Made by a program: the position numbers and the translations under genes. From NCBI RefSeq assembly GCF_001189365.1, contig NZ_LFJJ01000024.1, forward strand, positions 1-40,317: a DNA stretch of 40,317 bases, given 5' to 3'. Origin of the DNA: Candidatus Burkholderia verschuerenii. Its GTDB lineage: Bacteria; Pseudomonadota; Gammaproteobacteria; Burkholderiales; Burkholderiaceae. The notes beneath the pieces were generated by a model. It did not search any database. It was not told the origin of the DNA and saw only the letters and a program-made list of their open reading frames with translations. Positions 19,276 to 28,161 of the stretch are shown here, piece by piece (position 1 is the first letter of the stretch; each line of letters starts with the position of its first letter).

Positions 19276-21118
19276 TTAGAAGGTTTCCCAGTCGCCGTCC
19301 GCAACCGTTGCCTTGGCGCGCGGTGCGGGCGATGCCTGCGAGGCCGAGGCCGTCGCCGGTGCGCTGACTCGCGCCGCCGGTTTGGTCGCCGCTGCTTCGC
19401 GAGCCGTATCCTTGATAACGGCCGGATCGCGCGCGACGTTAGGCTCCTGTGAAACTTTCGTGATCGACGCGACAGGCTTTTTTACCGATGCCGTCGTCGG
19501 CTCGACGCGCGCGGCCTTTGCCACGTTCGCCACGCTCGCCGCTTTCGCTGCCTTGGGCGCGAACGATGCCGCATCCACGCGCCATTGGCCCACGACGTCC
19601 TTCAACTGACGCGTCTGCTCTTCCAGCGATGCCGCCGCCGCTTCTTCGACGAGCGCGGCGTTCTGCTGCGTGACGCTGTCCATCTGCGTGACGGCGAGAT
19701 TGACCTGCGCGATGCCGTCGGACTGTTCCTCCGACGCCGCGCTGATTTCGCCCATGATGTCGGTCACGCGGCGTACCGCCTGCACGATCTCGCTCATGGT
19801 TTCGCCGGCCCGCGTGACGAGCTCCGAGCCGTTCTGCACCTTCTCGGCTGAATCGCCGATCAGCGACTTGATTTCCTTCGCCGCCCCCGCGCTGCGTTGC
19901 GCCAGCGAGCGCACTTCGCCCGCCACGACCGCGAAGCCGCGGCCTTCCTCGCCCGCTCGCGCCGCTTCCACGGCCGCGTTCAACGCGAGAATGTTGGTCT
20001 GGAACGCAATGCCTTCGATCACGCCGATGATGTCCACGACCTTGTTCGAACTCGATGCGATCGCGTTCATCGTGTCGACAACCTGCTCGACCACCTGACC
20101 GCCGCGCGACGCGATATCCGATGCATTCACCGCCAGCTGGCTCGCCTGACGCGCGTTGTCGGCGTTCTGCTTCACCGTGCTCGTCAGCTCTTCCATGCTC
20201 GATGCGGTTTCCTGCAGCGACGCAGCCTGCTCTTCCGTGCGCTGCGACAGATCCGTGTTGCCGCTGGAAATTTCCCGCGCGCCGGTATCGATCGATTCCG
20301 CGCCGCGATGCACCGCGCCGACCATCGTCGTCAGATTGACGCGCATGCGTTCGATGCCGGTGAACAAGCGGCCGATTTCGTTGCTGCTGTCGCTGTGCGC
20401 GGGCGTCGTGAGATCGCCGCGCGAAATGCGCTCGAAGTGCTCGACTGCATCGCTGATCGGCTTGACGATGAGTCCGCCCAGCGCGACGCGCGTGCCGAAC
20501 AGAATCAGCACCGACAGCGCGAGCAGCGCGCCGATGGTCGCATTCAGCGTCGTGATGTGCGATGCCGTATCGGCCTGCGAGGTTTCCGCGTGCTTCTGCT
20601 GGAACTGCACCGCCGCCGTCACCGCGTTGTCGAAGGCGACGAACATCGGGCTGATCTTGGTATCGGCGATGGCGTGATACGCGGCCATGTCGTTCGCGCG
20701 AATCGCGGCGAACTCCGGCTCCACGCCGCCCTTCACGAGCCGTGTCGTGTTGCGTGTTGAGCGCATCGAGCGTGTCTTTCGGCAAGGTCGAGGCGACCGT
20801 ATCGAGGTAAAGCTTCCAGTTCTCGTTGCTCTTGTCGAGCAGATACTGGCCGCGATCCATCGCTTTCTGCGCTTCGCCGCTGCTACTGGCTTCGACCAGC
20901 GAACGCACGCGATCGAGCGTCACGCGCGAACGCAGCAAATACGACGACGCTTCCGACAACGCGCGCATCGCGACCATGTCCTGCTTCGCGAGCGTGGTGA
21001 GCGAAGCGCTCGCCGAATTGAGACCGACCAGCGCCAGCGCGCCGATGATCCCGGCGCAGGCGACGAACAACAAACCGACGAGCGTGAGCGTCGTCCGGAT
21101 CGACAACTTCTTCAGCAT
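19276..21118 (-). pseudogene. Methyl-accepting chemotaxis protein, frameshifted in the ligand domain
   Basis: A transducer of the four-helix-bundle (Tsr/Tar) layout. It has TM1 at about residues 10-30, a periplasmic domain, TM2, HAMP, and the signalling hairpin with the conserved tip [22 protein letters not shown] (positions in the 20,000 region). It has a long Ala/Thr-rich tail ending in DWETF, the CheR/CheB tether. The first frame runs from 21118 to [16 protein letters not shown] and then leaves the family. The correct continuation [17 protein letters not shown] is in another frame. Removing one base at about 20740 (extra C on the plus strand) restores [16 protein letters not shown] and a 613-residue protein; the total span is 3n+1, consistent with one inserted base. 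As read, no functional receptor is made from this gene. Confidence 0.9.
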
Positions 21119-21145
21119 GGTGATTTCCTGCGATCCTGTGGCGCG

Positions 21146-21658
21146 TTATCCAACGATATCGACGAGTTCCATCTCGCGGCTCGTCATGAGCTTCTCGATG
21201 TTCATCAGGACCAGCATGCGGCCTTCGTCCGTGCCCAGACCGGTGAGATATTCGGTGGCGAGCGCCGCGCCGAATTCCGGTGCCGGCATGACCTGTTCCG
21301 CCGCCAGCGTCAGCACGTCCGACACGCCGTCCACGACCATGCCGACCACGCGATGCGCGACGTTCAGGATGATCACGACCGTCTGGTTGTCGTATTCGAC
21401 GCGGCCGAGGTTGAACTTCACGCGCATGTCGACGATCGGCACGATGATGCCGCGCAGATTGATCACGCCCTTGATGAAGGTCGGCGCATTCGCGATGCGC
21501 GTGACGCTGTCGTAACCGCGAATTTCCTGCACCTTCAGAATGTCGATGCCGTACTCTTCCGCGCCGAGCGTGAAGACGAGGAATTCCTGTCCGGCAGCTT
21601 CGCCTTGTGAATCGCGGCGTGCGGACGGGGCGTTTTGGATCGATTGAATTTCAGCCAC
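21146..21658 (-). CDS. cheW: Chemotaxis coupling protein CheW
   Basis: A 170-residue scaffold linking receptors to CheA at the membrane arrays. A tandem-barrel CheW domain (about 20-165) starts [25 protein letters not shown] and contains the signature [18 protein letters not shown]. It is a little longer than E. coli CheW at the N-terminus (a 20-residue polar lead). It lies 32 bp after cheA and 27 bp before the broken mcp. Intact. Confidence 0.94.
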   Translation of the reverse strand: MAEIQSIQNAPSARRDSQGEAAGQEFLVFTLGAEEYGIDILKVQEIRGYDSVTRIANAPTFIKGVINLRGIIVPIVDMRVKFNLGRVEYDNQTVVIILNVAHRVVGMVVDGVSDVLTLAAEQVMPAPEFGAALATEYLTGLGTDEGRMLVLMNIEKLMTSREMELVDIVG

Positions 21659-21690
21659 GAGAGGCTCCCCAATAATCTGTCGTAGGTTTT

Positions 21691-23961
21691 TTAGTGAGTC
21701 TGCGGCGCGCTATGTTGCGCACGCGATTCGCGATTGAGCGCGGCCACGTCGACGATCAAGGCGACACTGCCGTCGCCCAGGATGGTCGCGGCGGAAATGC
21801 CGTGCACTTTTCGATAATTCGTTTCGAGGTTCTTCACGACCACTTGCTGCTGGCCGACGAGTTCGTCGATCAACATGGCGAAGCGGCGTCCCTCGGTCTG
21901 CATGATGGTGACGATGCCCTGCGTCGGTTCGGTGCGCGCGCCTTCGACATCGAAGGTGCTGTGCAGCGCGACCAGCGGCAGATATTCGCCGCGCACGCGC
22001 ACCACGCGCTCGTCGTTGGCGACCGTGTAGATGTCTTCGGCAACCGGTTGCAGCGACTCCATCACGAAGTTCAGCGGCAGAATGAAAATCTCGCTGCCGA
22101 CCTTTACCGACATGCCGTCGAGAATCGCGAGCGTGAGCGGCAGCACGATCTTCGTCGTCGTGCCCGCGCCCGGACGCGAGGTGATTTCGACGTGACCGCC
22201 CATCGACTGGATGTTGCGCTTCACCACGTCCATGCCCACGCCGCGGCCGGAAATGTCCGTCACCTGTTCGGCGGTCGAGAAGCCCGGCATGAAGATCAGT
22301 TGCCAGACGTCTTCGTCGGTCATCGAATCGCTGACGGCCATGCCCTGCTTCTGCGCCTTGGCGAGAATCTTGTCGCGACGCAGACCCGCGCCGTCGTCGC
22401 TCACTTCGATCACGATGTTGCCGCCGTGATGCGCCGCCGACAGCACCAGCTGGCCGGTCGTCGGCTTGCCCGCCGCGCGGCGCGCTTCCACGGTTTCGAT
22501 GCCGTGATCGAGCGAGTTGCGCACGAGGTGCGTCAACGGATCGATGATGCGTTCGATCAGGCTCTTGTCCAGTTCGGTCGCCTGACCGAACGTGACCAGT
22601 TCCACTTCCTTGCCGAGCTTGCCGGCGATATCACGCACCAGACGCGGGAAGCGGCTGAAAACGTAATCCATCGGCATCATGCGGATCGACATCACCGCTT
22701 CCTGCAAGTCGCGCGCGTTGCGCTCGAGTTGCGCCATGCCGTTGAAGAGGCGATCGTGCAGCGCCGGATCGAACGCGCTGGTGGTTTCCGCGAGCATCGC
22801 CTGCGTGATCACCAGTTCGCCCACCAGGTTGATGAGCTGATCGACCTTTTCCACGCCGACGCGAATCGAGCTGCCTTCCGCCGATGCGGCGGCTTGCGGG
22901 CGCGCTTTCTTCTCGGCATCCGCCGATGCGGCCGGACGCGTGGGCAGCGGCGGAGGCGGCGCGGGCGCTTCGGCTTCGGCCTTCGGCGCTTCTTCCTGCT
23001 TGACCGGCGCGGCGGCGAGCGCGGCAGGCACGGCCGGCGTCGGAATCGGGCTCGGCGTCTGCAACGGCTGCGGCGCGAGCGCCGCCGGTTCCTTGCCGGC
23101 TTGCGCCGGCGCGTGGCCACGGCCAATGCCGATCTGCGATTCGTCGATGACGAAGCAGCACACGGCCACGATATCGTCAGAGCTGACATCCGAATCGAGC
23201 CAGAGCACGAGTTCGGTGTCGGTCTTCTGCTCGCCGACGATGGTGCCCAGATTCCCCAACTCTTCAGTCAGCGTTTCCAGGTCTTTCTCGCCCACCCCCC
23301 GTAGCGTAATTTTCAGGTGGGATCCCGCACCCGCCGCCGATGCGCCGATATCTTCCGGCATGTCAGGGGCAGCGGTTCCTTCATTCATTCCATCGGTGAG
23401 TTCGAACGCACCGTCCCAGTTGCCGTCGTCCTCGATGGCATCCGTCGCCTGCTCGACGACGTGCGTCGGCGGCGCGTTCGGGCCGTCGTAGCTCGGCGCG
23501 GCGACCGCTTTCGCGACGGGCGCGGGCGCTGCCACGGGGGCAACTGCGGGCGCGGCGGCGGCAGGCGCGGCATCGCCGCTTTTCAGACGTTCGAGCCGCG
23601 CGCAGATCTGCTCGGCGGCGGCCGCATCCGGCTCGGCGCTCGCGCGATACGCGGACAGCTGATCCTGCAACACGTCCTTCGTCGCGAGGAACGTGTCGAT
23701 CATGTCGCGACGCAGCTTGAGTTCGTTGTTGCGCGCGCGATCCAGCAGCGATTCGAGGATGTGCGTCGTTTCCGTCAGCGCGGTGAAACCGAAGGTTGCC
23801 GCGCCGCCCTTGATCGAGTGCGCCGCGCGGAAAATCGCCGCGAGATCTTCTGGATCGGGATTGTCAATGTCCAGAACGAGCAGCAATTGCTCCATCTGCG
23901 CGAGAAGCTCGTCGGCCTCGTCGAAGAAGGTCTGGTAGAACTGGGTAATGTCGAATGTCAT
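21691..23961 (-). CDS. cheA: Chemotaxis histidine kinase CheA
   Basis: A 756-residue multidomain kinase. P1 Hpt domain (about 1-110) has the phosphorylated His48 in [15 protein letters not shown] first Pro/Ala-rich linker leads to a P2-like response-regulator docking region (about 210-285: [20 protein letters not shown]). A second Pro/Ala-rich linker follows (about 285-355), then the P3 dimerisation helices, the P4 ATPase with the N box [13 protein letters not shown]1 [11 protein letters not shown] and G2 [10 protein letters not shown], and the P5 CheW-like domain ([15 protein letters not shown] to the end). It phosphorylates CheY, CheY1 and CheB. The length is normal to slightly long because of the linkers. 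Its 2.3 kb are intact, an informative contrast with its smaller broken neighbours. Confidence 0.96.
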   Translation of the reverse strand: MTFDITQFYQTFFDEADELLAQMEQLLLVLDIDNPDPEDLAAIFRAAHSIKGGAATFGFTALTETTHILESLLDRARNNELKLRRDMIDTFLATKDVLQDQLSAYRASAEPDAAAAEQICARLERLKSGDAAPAAAAPAVAPVAAPAPVAKAVAAPSYDGPNAPPTHVVEQATDAIEDDGNWDGAFELTDGMNEGTAAPDMPEDIGASAAGAGSHLKITLRGVGEKDLETLTEELGNLGTIVGEQKTDTELVLWLDSDVSSDDIVAVCCFVIDESQIGIGRGHAPAQAGKEPAALAPQPLQTPSPIPTPAVPAALAAAPVKQEEAPKAEAEAPAPPPPLPTRPAASADAEKKARPQAAASAEGSSIRVGVEKVDQLINLVGELVITQAMLAETTSAFDPALHDRLFNGMAQLERNARDLQEAVMSIRMMPMDYVFSRFPRLVRDIAGKLGKEVELVTFGQATELDKSLIERIIDPLTHLVRNSLDHGIETVEARRAAGKPTTGQLVLSAAHHGGNIVIEVSDDGAGLRRDKILAKAQKQGMAVSDSMTDEDVWQLIFMPGFSTAEQVTDISGRGVGMDVVKRNIQSMGGHVEITSRPGAGTTTKIVLPLTLAILDGMSVKVGSEIFILPLNFVMESLQPVAEDIYTVANDERVVRVRGEYLPLVALHSTFDVEGARTEPTQGIVTIMQTEGRRFAMLIDELVGQQQVVVKNLETNYRKVHGISAATILGDGSVALIVDVAALNRESRAQHSAPQTH

Positions 23962-24001
23962 GCTGGAGTCACCGCGTTTCTGCTAGTTGCATGCGAGTTG
24001 T

Positions 24002-24385
24002 TCAGTGTGCCTGTTCCTGCGCGTCGGCCAGTGCCGCGACCACTTCGGTCAGCAGGTCCGGATCGAGGGGCTTTTCGATCCAGCCCGTGGCGCCCGCCGT
24101 GCGCGCCGCTTCCTTGAACGGCTCGCCGCTCTCGGTGGTCAGCACGAGAATCGGCGTCGCCTTGTAGGCGTGATTCGCGCGCAGCTCGCCGATCAGATCG
24201 AGACCGCATTTGCCGGGCATGTGCTGATCCGTCAGCACCAGATCGAAGCGCTCGGCCAGCGCCCACTCGAGGCCTTCGTTGCCGTCGCGGGCGACCGTCA
24301 CTTCGTAACCCGCCGTGGTCAGCGTGGCGGAGAGGATTTGCCGCATGGCGGCGGAAGCGTCGATGGCCAGAATGTTCTTGATCAT
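24002..24385 (-). CDS. cheY1: CheY-like receiver (first CheY of the cluster), missing one metal-binding Asp
   Basis: A 127-residue single receiver domain following motB. The phosphoacceptor is Asp53 (TDQHMP), with Thr in LVLTTES and Lys in WIEKPLD. The acidic pair that coordinates magnesium is altered: where CheY proteins have Asp-Asp, this reads AIDASAAMRQIL, so Asp9 is followed by Ala10. Loss of one of the two usually slows or abolishes phosphorylation, so the protein may be inactive, act unphosphorylated, or serve as a sink with altered kinetics. The ATG at 24385 gives the family start MIKNILAID, though no strong Shine-Dalgarno precedes it. Homologues at this position usually read LAVDDS; that is from memory. 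Confidence 0.9.
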   Translation of the reverse strand: MIKNILAIDASAAMRQILSATLTTAGYEVTVARDGNEGLEWALAERFDLVLTDQHMPGKCGLDLIGELRANHAYKATPILVLTTESGEPFKEAARTAGATGWIEKPLDPDLLTEVVAALADAQEQAH

Positions 24386-24491
24386 GGATGTGTGTGCGTC
24401 AGCTCTTGGTTTGTTGTCGGCGCAAACGGGCTGAGTCTTGAGCGCGAATTTGTAAGCACGCTTCCGGCGCAAGCTCGGCGGACAGGGTGAC

Positions 24492-25499
24492 TCACTGCGT
24501 GAGCGCGGTACGGCTGAACGCGGGCATCTGGAACGCGATCGGCTTGATCGGTTTCATCTGCTGCATTGCGCCGCCGCCGTTGTCGATGGTCGCGGGCGCC
24601 GCGCCGTCGTCGCGCAGCATCGCGGCTTCGGCGCGATGATTGAGCACGATCACGCTGATGCGCCGGTTTTCCGGGTCCATCGGGTCCTTGCGGTTGAGGT
24701 TCTGCGTCGACGCGAGACCGAGCACGCGCAGCACCTTGGATTCGTCCATGCCGCCCGACACCAGCTCGCGCCGCGACGCATTCGCGCGATCCGCCGACAG
24801 TTCCCAGTTGCTGTAGCTCTTCTCGCCGCCCGCGTATTGCACGGCGTCGGTATGACCCTGCACGACGATGTTATTCGGCACGCCGTTCAACGTCTTGCCG
24901 ATCTCGCGCAGGATGTCGCGCATGTACGGCTGCACGTTGTTGCTGGAGAGCGCGAACATCGGGCGCTTATGCGTATCGACGATTTCGATGCGCAAGCCCT
25001 GCTGCGTCGCCTCGATGCGAATCTGCTGCTTGAACTGGCGCAGCGTCGGATTGGCGTCGATGGCGGTCATCAGCTTGATCTGGAGATCGTGCAGACGCGC
25101 GTCTTCGCGGCGCTCGAGTTCGTCCTGCGCGGCCTTGAGCATTTCGTCGCTCTGCTGCTGCGAGGCGTGCTGCGCGAGTTGCGTCTTGCTGTCGGTACGG
25201 CGCGCGTCGCCCGGCTCTTCGCTGGCGATATCCCGTCCGCCGCCTTCGATGATGCTGTTGTCCATGCCGACGGTCTTGCCGTCGACCATCGCCGCCTTGA
25301 GCGGCATCTGGAAGTATTCGGCGATACCGCGACGCTGCACCGGCGACGTCGACGAGAGCAGCCACATCAGCAGGAAGAACGCCATCATCGCGGTCATGAA
25401 GTCCGCGTAGGCGAGCTTCCACGCGCCGCCGTGGTGGCCTTTAACCTTGCCGTTGACGACGCGCTTGATGAAGATCGGACGGTCTTTCTGGCCGCTCAT
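24492..25499 (-). CDS. motB: Flagellar stator protein MotB
   Basis: A 335-residue stator subunit. It has a basic cytoplasmic N-terminus, a single membrane helix with the proton-carrying Asp in WKLAYADFMTAMMAFFLLMW, a plug and linker, then an OmpA-like peptidoglycan-binding domain (about 165-290: NNIVVQGHTDA, LSADRANASRRELV). It forms A5B2 complexes with MotA that turn proton flow into torque. The ATG at 25499 is the real start; an open stretch further upstream belongs to another frame of motA. It lies 47 bp after motA and about 106 bp before cheY1. The long polar tail after residue 300 is typical of Burkholderia. Intact. Confidence 0.95.
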   Translation of the reverse strand: MSGQKDRPIFIKRVVNGKVKGHHGGAWKLAYADFMTAMMAFFLLMWLLSSTSPVQRRGIAEYFQMPLKAAMVDGKTVGMDNSIIEGGGRDIASEEPGDARRTDSKTQLAQHASQQQSDEMLKAAQDELERREDARLHDLQIKLMTAIDANPTLRQFKQQIRIEATQQGLRIEIVDTHKRPMFALSSNNVQPYMRDILREIGKTLNGVPNNIVVQGHTDAVQYAGGEKSYSNWELSADRANASRRELVSGGMDESKVLRVLGLASTQNLNRKDPMDPENRRISVIVLNHRAEAAMLRDDGAAPATIDNGGGAMQQMKPIKPIAFQMPAFSRTALTQ

Positions 25500-25546
25500 G
25501 GCTTGAGCCTTATTCGACGCTGCGGGTGAGAACTTCGGACACGGCA

Positions 25547-26407
25547 TCACTTCGCTTTTACGCGGCGGACGTGTTCTTCGAGTTCGGAGAACGACGGACG
25601 CTCGGTCGAGAACAGCACCTTGCGGCCGAATTCCACGGCGATCGACGGCGCGTAACCGTTGAGACTCGCGAGAATCGTCACCTTGATGCACTGGAACATC
25701 TTGGTCTGCTCGGCCAGGCGTTGTTCCGCCACGCCCGCGAGCGGGCCGATGAAACCGTACGAAAGCAGAATGCCGAGGAAGGTGCCGACCAGCGCCTGCG
25801 CGATCATTTCGCCGAGCACGGCGGGCGGCTGATCGGCGGAGGCCATCGTGTGCACGACGCCCATCACCGCCGCGACGATACCGAACGCGGGCATCGCGTC
25901 GCCGACCTTGTGCAGTGCCTGGGCCGGGGCTTCGCCTTCGACGTGATGCGTCTCGATTTCCTCGTCCATGAGGCTTTCGATTTCGAACGCGTTCATGTTG
26001 CCGCTGACCATCAGACGCAGGTAGTCGGTGAGGAACACGACGATTTCGTGGTCCGCGAGAATCTGGGGATACTGGTTGAAGACCGGGCTCTTGCTCAGAT
26101 CCTCGATATCGGATTCGAGCGCGAGCGTGCCTTCCTTGCGCGCCTTGGCGAGCAGGACGTAGAGGAGCGCCATCAGCTCCATGTAGACGTCCTTGTTGTA
26201 CTTGCCGCCCTTGAACAGGGTCGGAAGGACACGCAACGTCGCGAAGATAGTCTTCTTGTTGTTGCCGAGGATGAACGCGCCGACACCCGCGCCCGCGATC
26301 ATGAGGATCTCGACGGGCTGCAGCAGCGCGCCAAGGTGGCCGCCTTCGAGCGCGTAACCGCCGAAAACGGACAACAATGTCACGAGCGATCCAACGAAAA
26401 TCAGCAC
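25547..26407 (-). CDS. motA: Flagellar stator protein MotA
   Basis: A 286-residue inner-membrane protein with four membrane segments: about 2-20, 30-50, 170-190 and 200-222. The cytoplasmic loop touches the rotor protein FliG with charged residues, including LAKARKEGTLALESD. The conserved prolines are in DAMPAFGIVAAVMG and the fourth helix region. It is first in the motA-motB-cheY1-cheA-cheW-mcp-cheR-cheD-cheB-cheY-cheZ operon, about 11 kb long, headed by a clear sigma-28 promoter. Intact. Confidence 0.95.
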   Translation of the reverse strand: MLIFVGSLVTLLSVFGGYALEGGHLGALLQPVEILMIAGAGVGAFILGNNKKTIFATLRVLPTLFKGGKYNKDVYMELMALLYVLLAKARKEGTLALESDIEDLSKSPVFNQYPQILADHEIVVFLTDYLRLMVSGNMNAFEIESLMDEEIETHHVEGEAPAQALHKVGDAMPAFGIVAAVMGVVHTMASADQPPAVLGEMIAQALVGTFLGILLSYGFIGPLAGVAEQRLAEQTKMFQCIKVTILASLNGYAPSIAVEFGRKVLFSTERPSFSELEEHVRRVKAK

Positions 26408-26454
26408 AGTCGATACCTCAGGAATTTGATGCGGGATGACCGCGGTTATGCTGG

Positions 26455-26481
26455 TTTACGGCACATGGACAAAAAACTTTG
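26455..26481 (-). promoter_or_regulatory. Sigma-28 (FliA) promoter of the motA operon
   Basis: On the minus strand CAAAGTTT, exactly 11 bases, then GCCGTAAA, against the FliA consensus TAAAGTTT-N11-GCCGATAA (13 of 16). The transcription start would fall about 40 bases before the motA ATG. It places motor and chemotaxis genes in the late flagellar class and makes them independent of the flhDC transcript. Confidence 0.85.
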
Positions 26482-26577
26482 GGGGAGCTGTTCTAGACGC
26501 GCAAACGGTCAAACCCGCGCGGAGACTGGCTGCGACGCAACGGCGCAGCGCTTGGTATCGCCGTCTTTCGGCAGCTT

Positions 26578-27140
26578 TCAGGCCGCGATCGGGCGAATGC
26601 CGTCGGATGCAGGCGGCTTTTTGGTCTTGCCGGCGCGCGACGGCGGCTGGCACAAGCCGCACACGAAACCCGGCCGGAAGTCATAGGCATGCGCGACGAA
26701 ACGTCCGCCGCAGCGCGTGCAGACGTTGGTCTGCAACATGCCCGAGTCGAAATAGCGCACCAGCGTCCAGGCGCGCGTGAGCGTGAGCACCGGCTCGTCG
26801 CCGTACAGCGCGATGTGCTCCAGATATAAACGGTAGCTTTTGACGATGACTTGAATCGTCGTCTGCTGGGCGATGCCGCCCGCCGCGTCCCGATGCTCGT
26901 CGATAAAGCGAAAAATCGCGTGAAACAGGGACGAATGGATATTCGGCTGCCACGTCATGAACCAGTCGGTCGAGAACGGCAGCATGCCTTTGGGCGGCGA
27001 GGCGCCCTTCAGCTCCTTGTAGAGCTTGATGAGACGATCGCGCGACAGGCTCGTTTCGGCTTCGAGCAGTTGCAGCCGCGCGCCCAGTTCGATCGCCAGG
27101 GTGATCTCGCGGACTTCCGCGATACGCTGCGCGTCGCCAT
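26578..27140 (-). pseudogene. flhC: Flagellar master regulator subunit FlhC, frameshifted near the start
   Basis: FlhC with FlhD forms the class I activator of flagellar genes. The body is clear: ETSLSRDRLIKLYKELKG, SPPKGMLPFSTDWFMTWQPN, and the zinc site with C-T-R-C and C-G-L-C. However, its frame has no start codon back to the flhD stop. An ATG at 27140 begins MATRSVS in a different frame, and inserting one base at about 27115-27121 joins it to EVREITLAIELGARLQ, giving the usual FlhC N-terminus and 187 residues. The span is 3n+2, consistent with one lost base. In addition, the usual AIEL-x3-GARLQ region reads AIELGARLQ, as if a nine-base repeat had collapsed. The in-frame ATG at 26985 would lack the first 50 or so residues. 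Confidence 0.85.
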
Positions 27141-27171
27141 CGGCAGGCGGGCCAAGATGGGCTGACGCCGC

Positions 27172-27494
27172 TCAGCCGATCTGTTCGACGGGCCCGTCCA
27201 CCAGCAGAATCGCGGCGTGGGCGTGCGACAGCGCGGCGCTCTTGTCCTTGTCGGCGAGAGTCGCGGGATGGTGTGATCGTCGAAGCGGAAGCGGCACAGC
27301 AGATGGCTGGACGACGCCACCTTCACTGCCTGCGCGAGCGTGAGCGATGTCAGCACCTGCACGACCTGCTCCGACAGGCCGAGACGGTACATCGCCGTCA
27401 CGCGGTCTTCCTGAAGCAGACGCTGCGCGAGCAGCAAGTACGACAGATTCACCTCGCGGATTTCCGCGAGCGTGCCCGTGTTACTGGTCGTCAT
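27172..27494 (-). pseudogene. flhD: Flagellar master regulator subunit FlhD, frameshifted
   Basis: FlhD partners FlhC in the class I flagellar activator. The start MTTSNTGTLAEIREVNLSYL and LLAQRLLQEDRVTAMYRLGL are unmistakable and run in frame to LLCRFRFDDHTI. There the frame changes. The remaining residues ATLADKDKSAALSHAHAAIL to VEQIG and the TGA at 27174-27172 are in another frame. One missing base at about 27265-27268 (within GCGGGAT on the plus strand) would restore HTILATLADKDK and a 107-residue protein. As read, the product loses the last 30 residues of FlhD and gains a long unrelated tail across flhC. flhC follows 31 bp later. Confidence 0.88.
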
Positions 27495-28161
27495 TTTTTC
27501 CCCGAGTCGAATCGTGGCTGGTCAGGCCTTGCGGGAAACGTTTGCTCGGAGCCGCCTTGCATGCGCAAACGGCGAATCCGGTCCCGCTCGTAGAGTCGGT
27601 CCGATTGTCGGCGAAGTTTACTTGGCGAACCATCGGACAAACTCGCCGAGATCGCGACGGAAAAACGCGTATTCGCCTGTAGGAATATTTCTTACACGGC
27701 GATGCGCACAAGGGCGCACGGGCAGTCATGCGTTATCGGCCGCTATTCGTCTGACTTAATGGACGCGCTTGAAATTTTGCCCGTCGCGCGGGCGTATGCG
27801 CGGCGCGGATCGGTTGCGGGGCGGGCGTTCGAGGCCCAGGCCCGCGCATTGCTCATGCACCTCGCGGCGGCCGGTTTCCACGCTTCAGATGCGCTTTCAT
27901 CGCCTGATTCGGTGCAACTTCTGACTTCGTAACAGCACATGTATCGCGCTGTAACAACGATAAGCGATTGAAAAATGACGTGAAATGCCACTCTCGATCC
28001 CGATAATAAGCAGTAGGGATAACCCGGTCGCGAACATTTCTGTTTTTTCCGGGCCGATCTCGGGCGGTGTCTCAACCACACGCGGCCCGCCCGAATGGCA
28101 TTCTTAAGTGCTCGACCGGAGCGTGACTGCAATGCCCTGAACCAATAAGGAGAGTCACGTT
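27495..28161. other. Intergenic region between diverging flhD and the GT4 gene
   Basis: 667 bp with no recognisable gene. A 57-codon frame at 27759-27932 (+) looks weakly protein-like but has no ribosome-binding site, so I do not call it. A 19-base imperfect palindrome, TGTAGGAATATTTCTTACA (27678-27696), lies 184 bp before flhD and is a good operator candidate for flhDC control. On the minus strand TTAAGTCA-N11-GCCGATAA (27733-27759) has a perfect FliA -10 but a 5-of-8 -35; it may be chance. The half near the GT4 gene contains AAGGAG 12 bases before its ATG. Confidence 0.6.

Noticed and set aside
27759..27932. A 57-codon gene upstream of the GT4 gene
   Set aside because: No ribosome-binding site, no family resemblance and it lies in the regulatory region of flhD.
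27985..28015. A sigma-28 promoter for the GT4 gene (CCCGATAA near 28005)
   Set aside because: The -35 at the correct spacing matches only 2 of 8 consensus bases.
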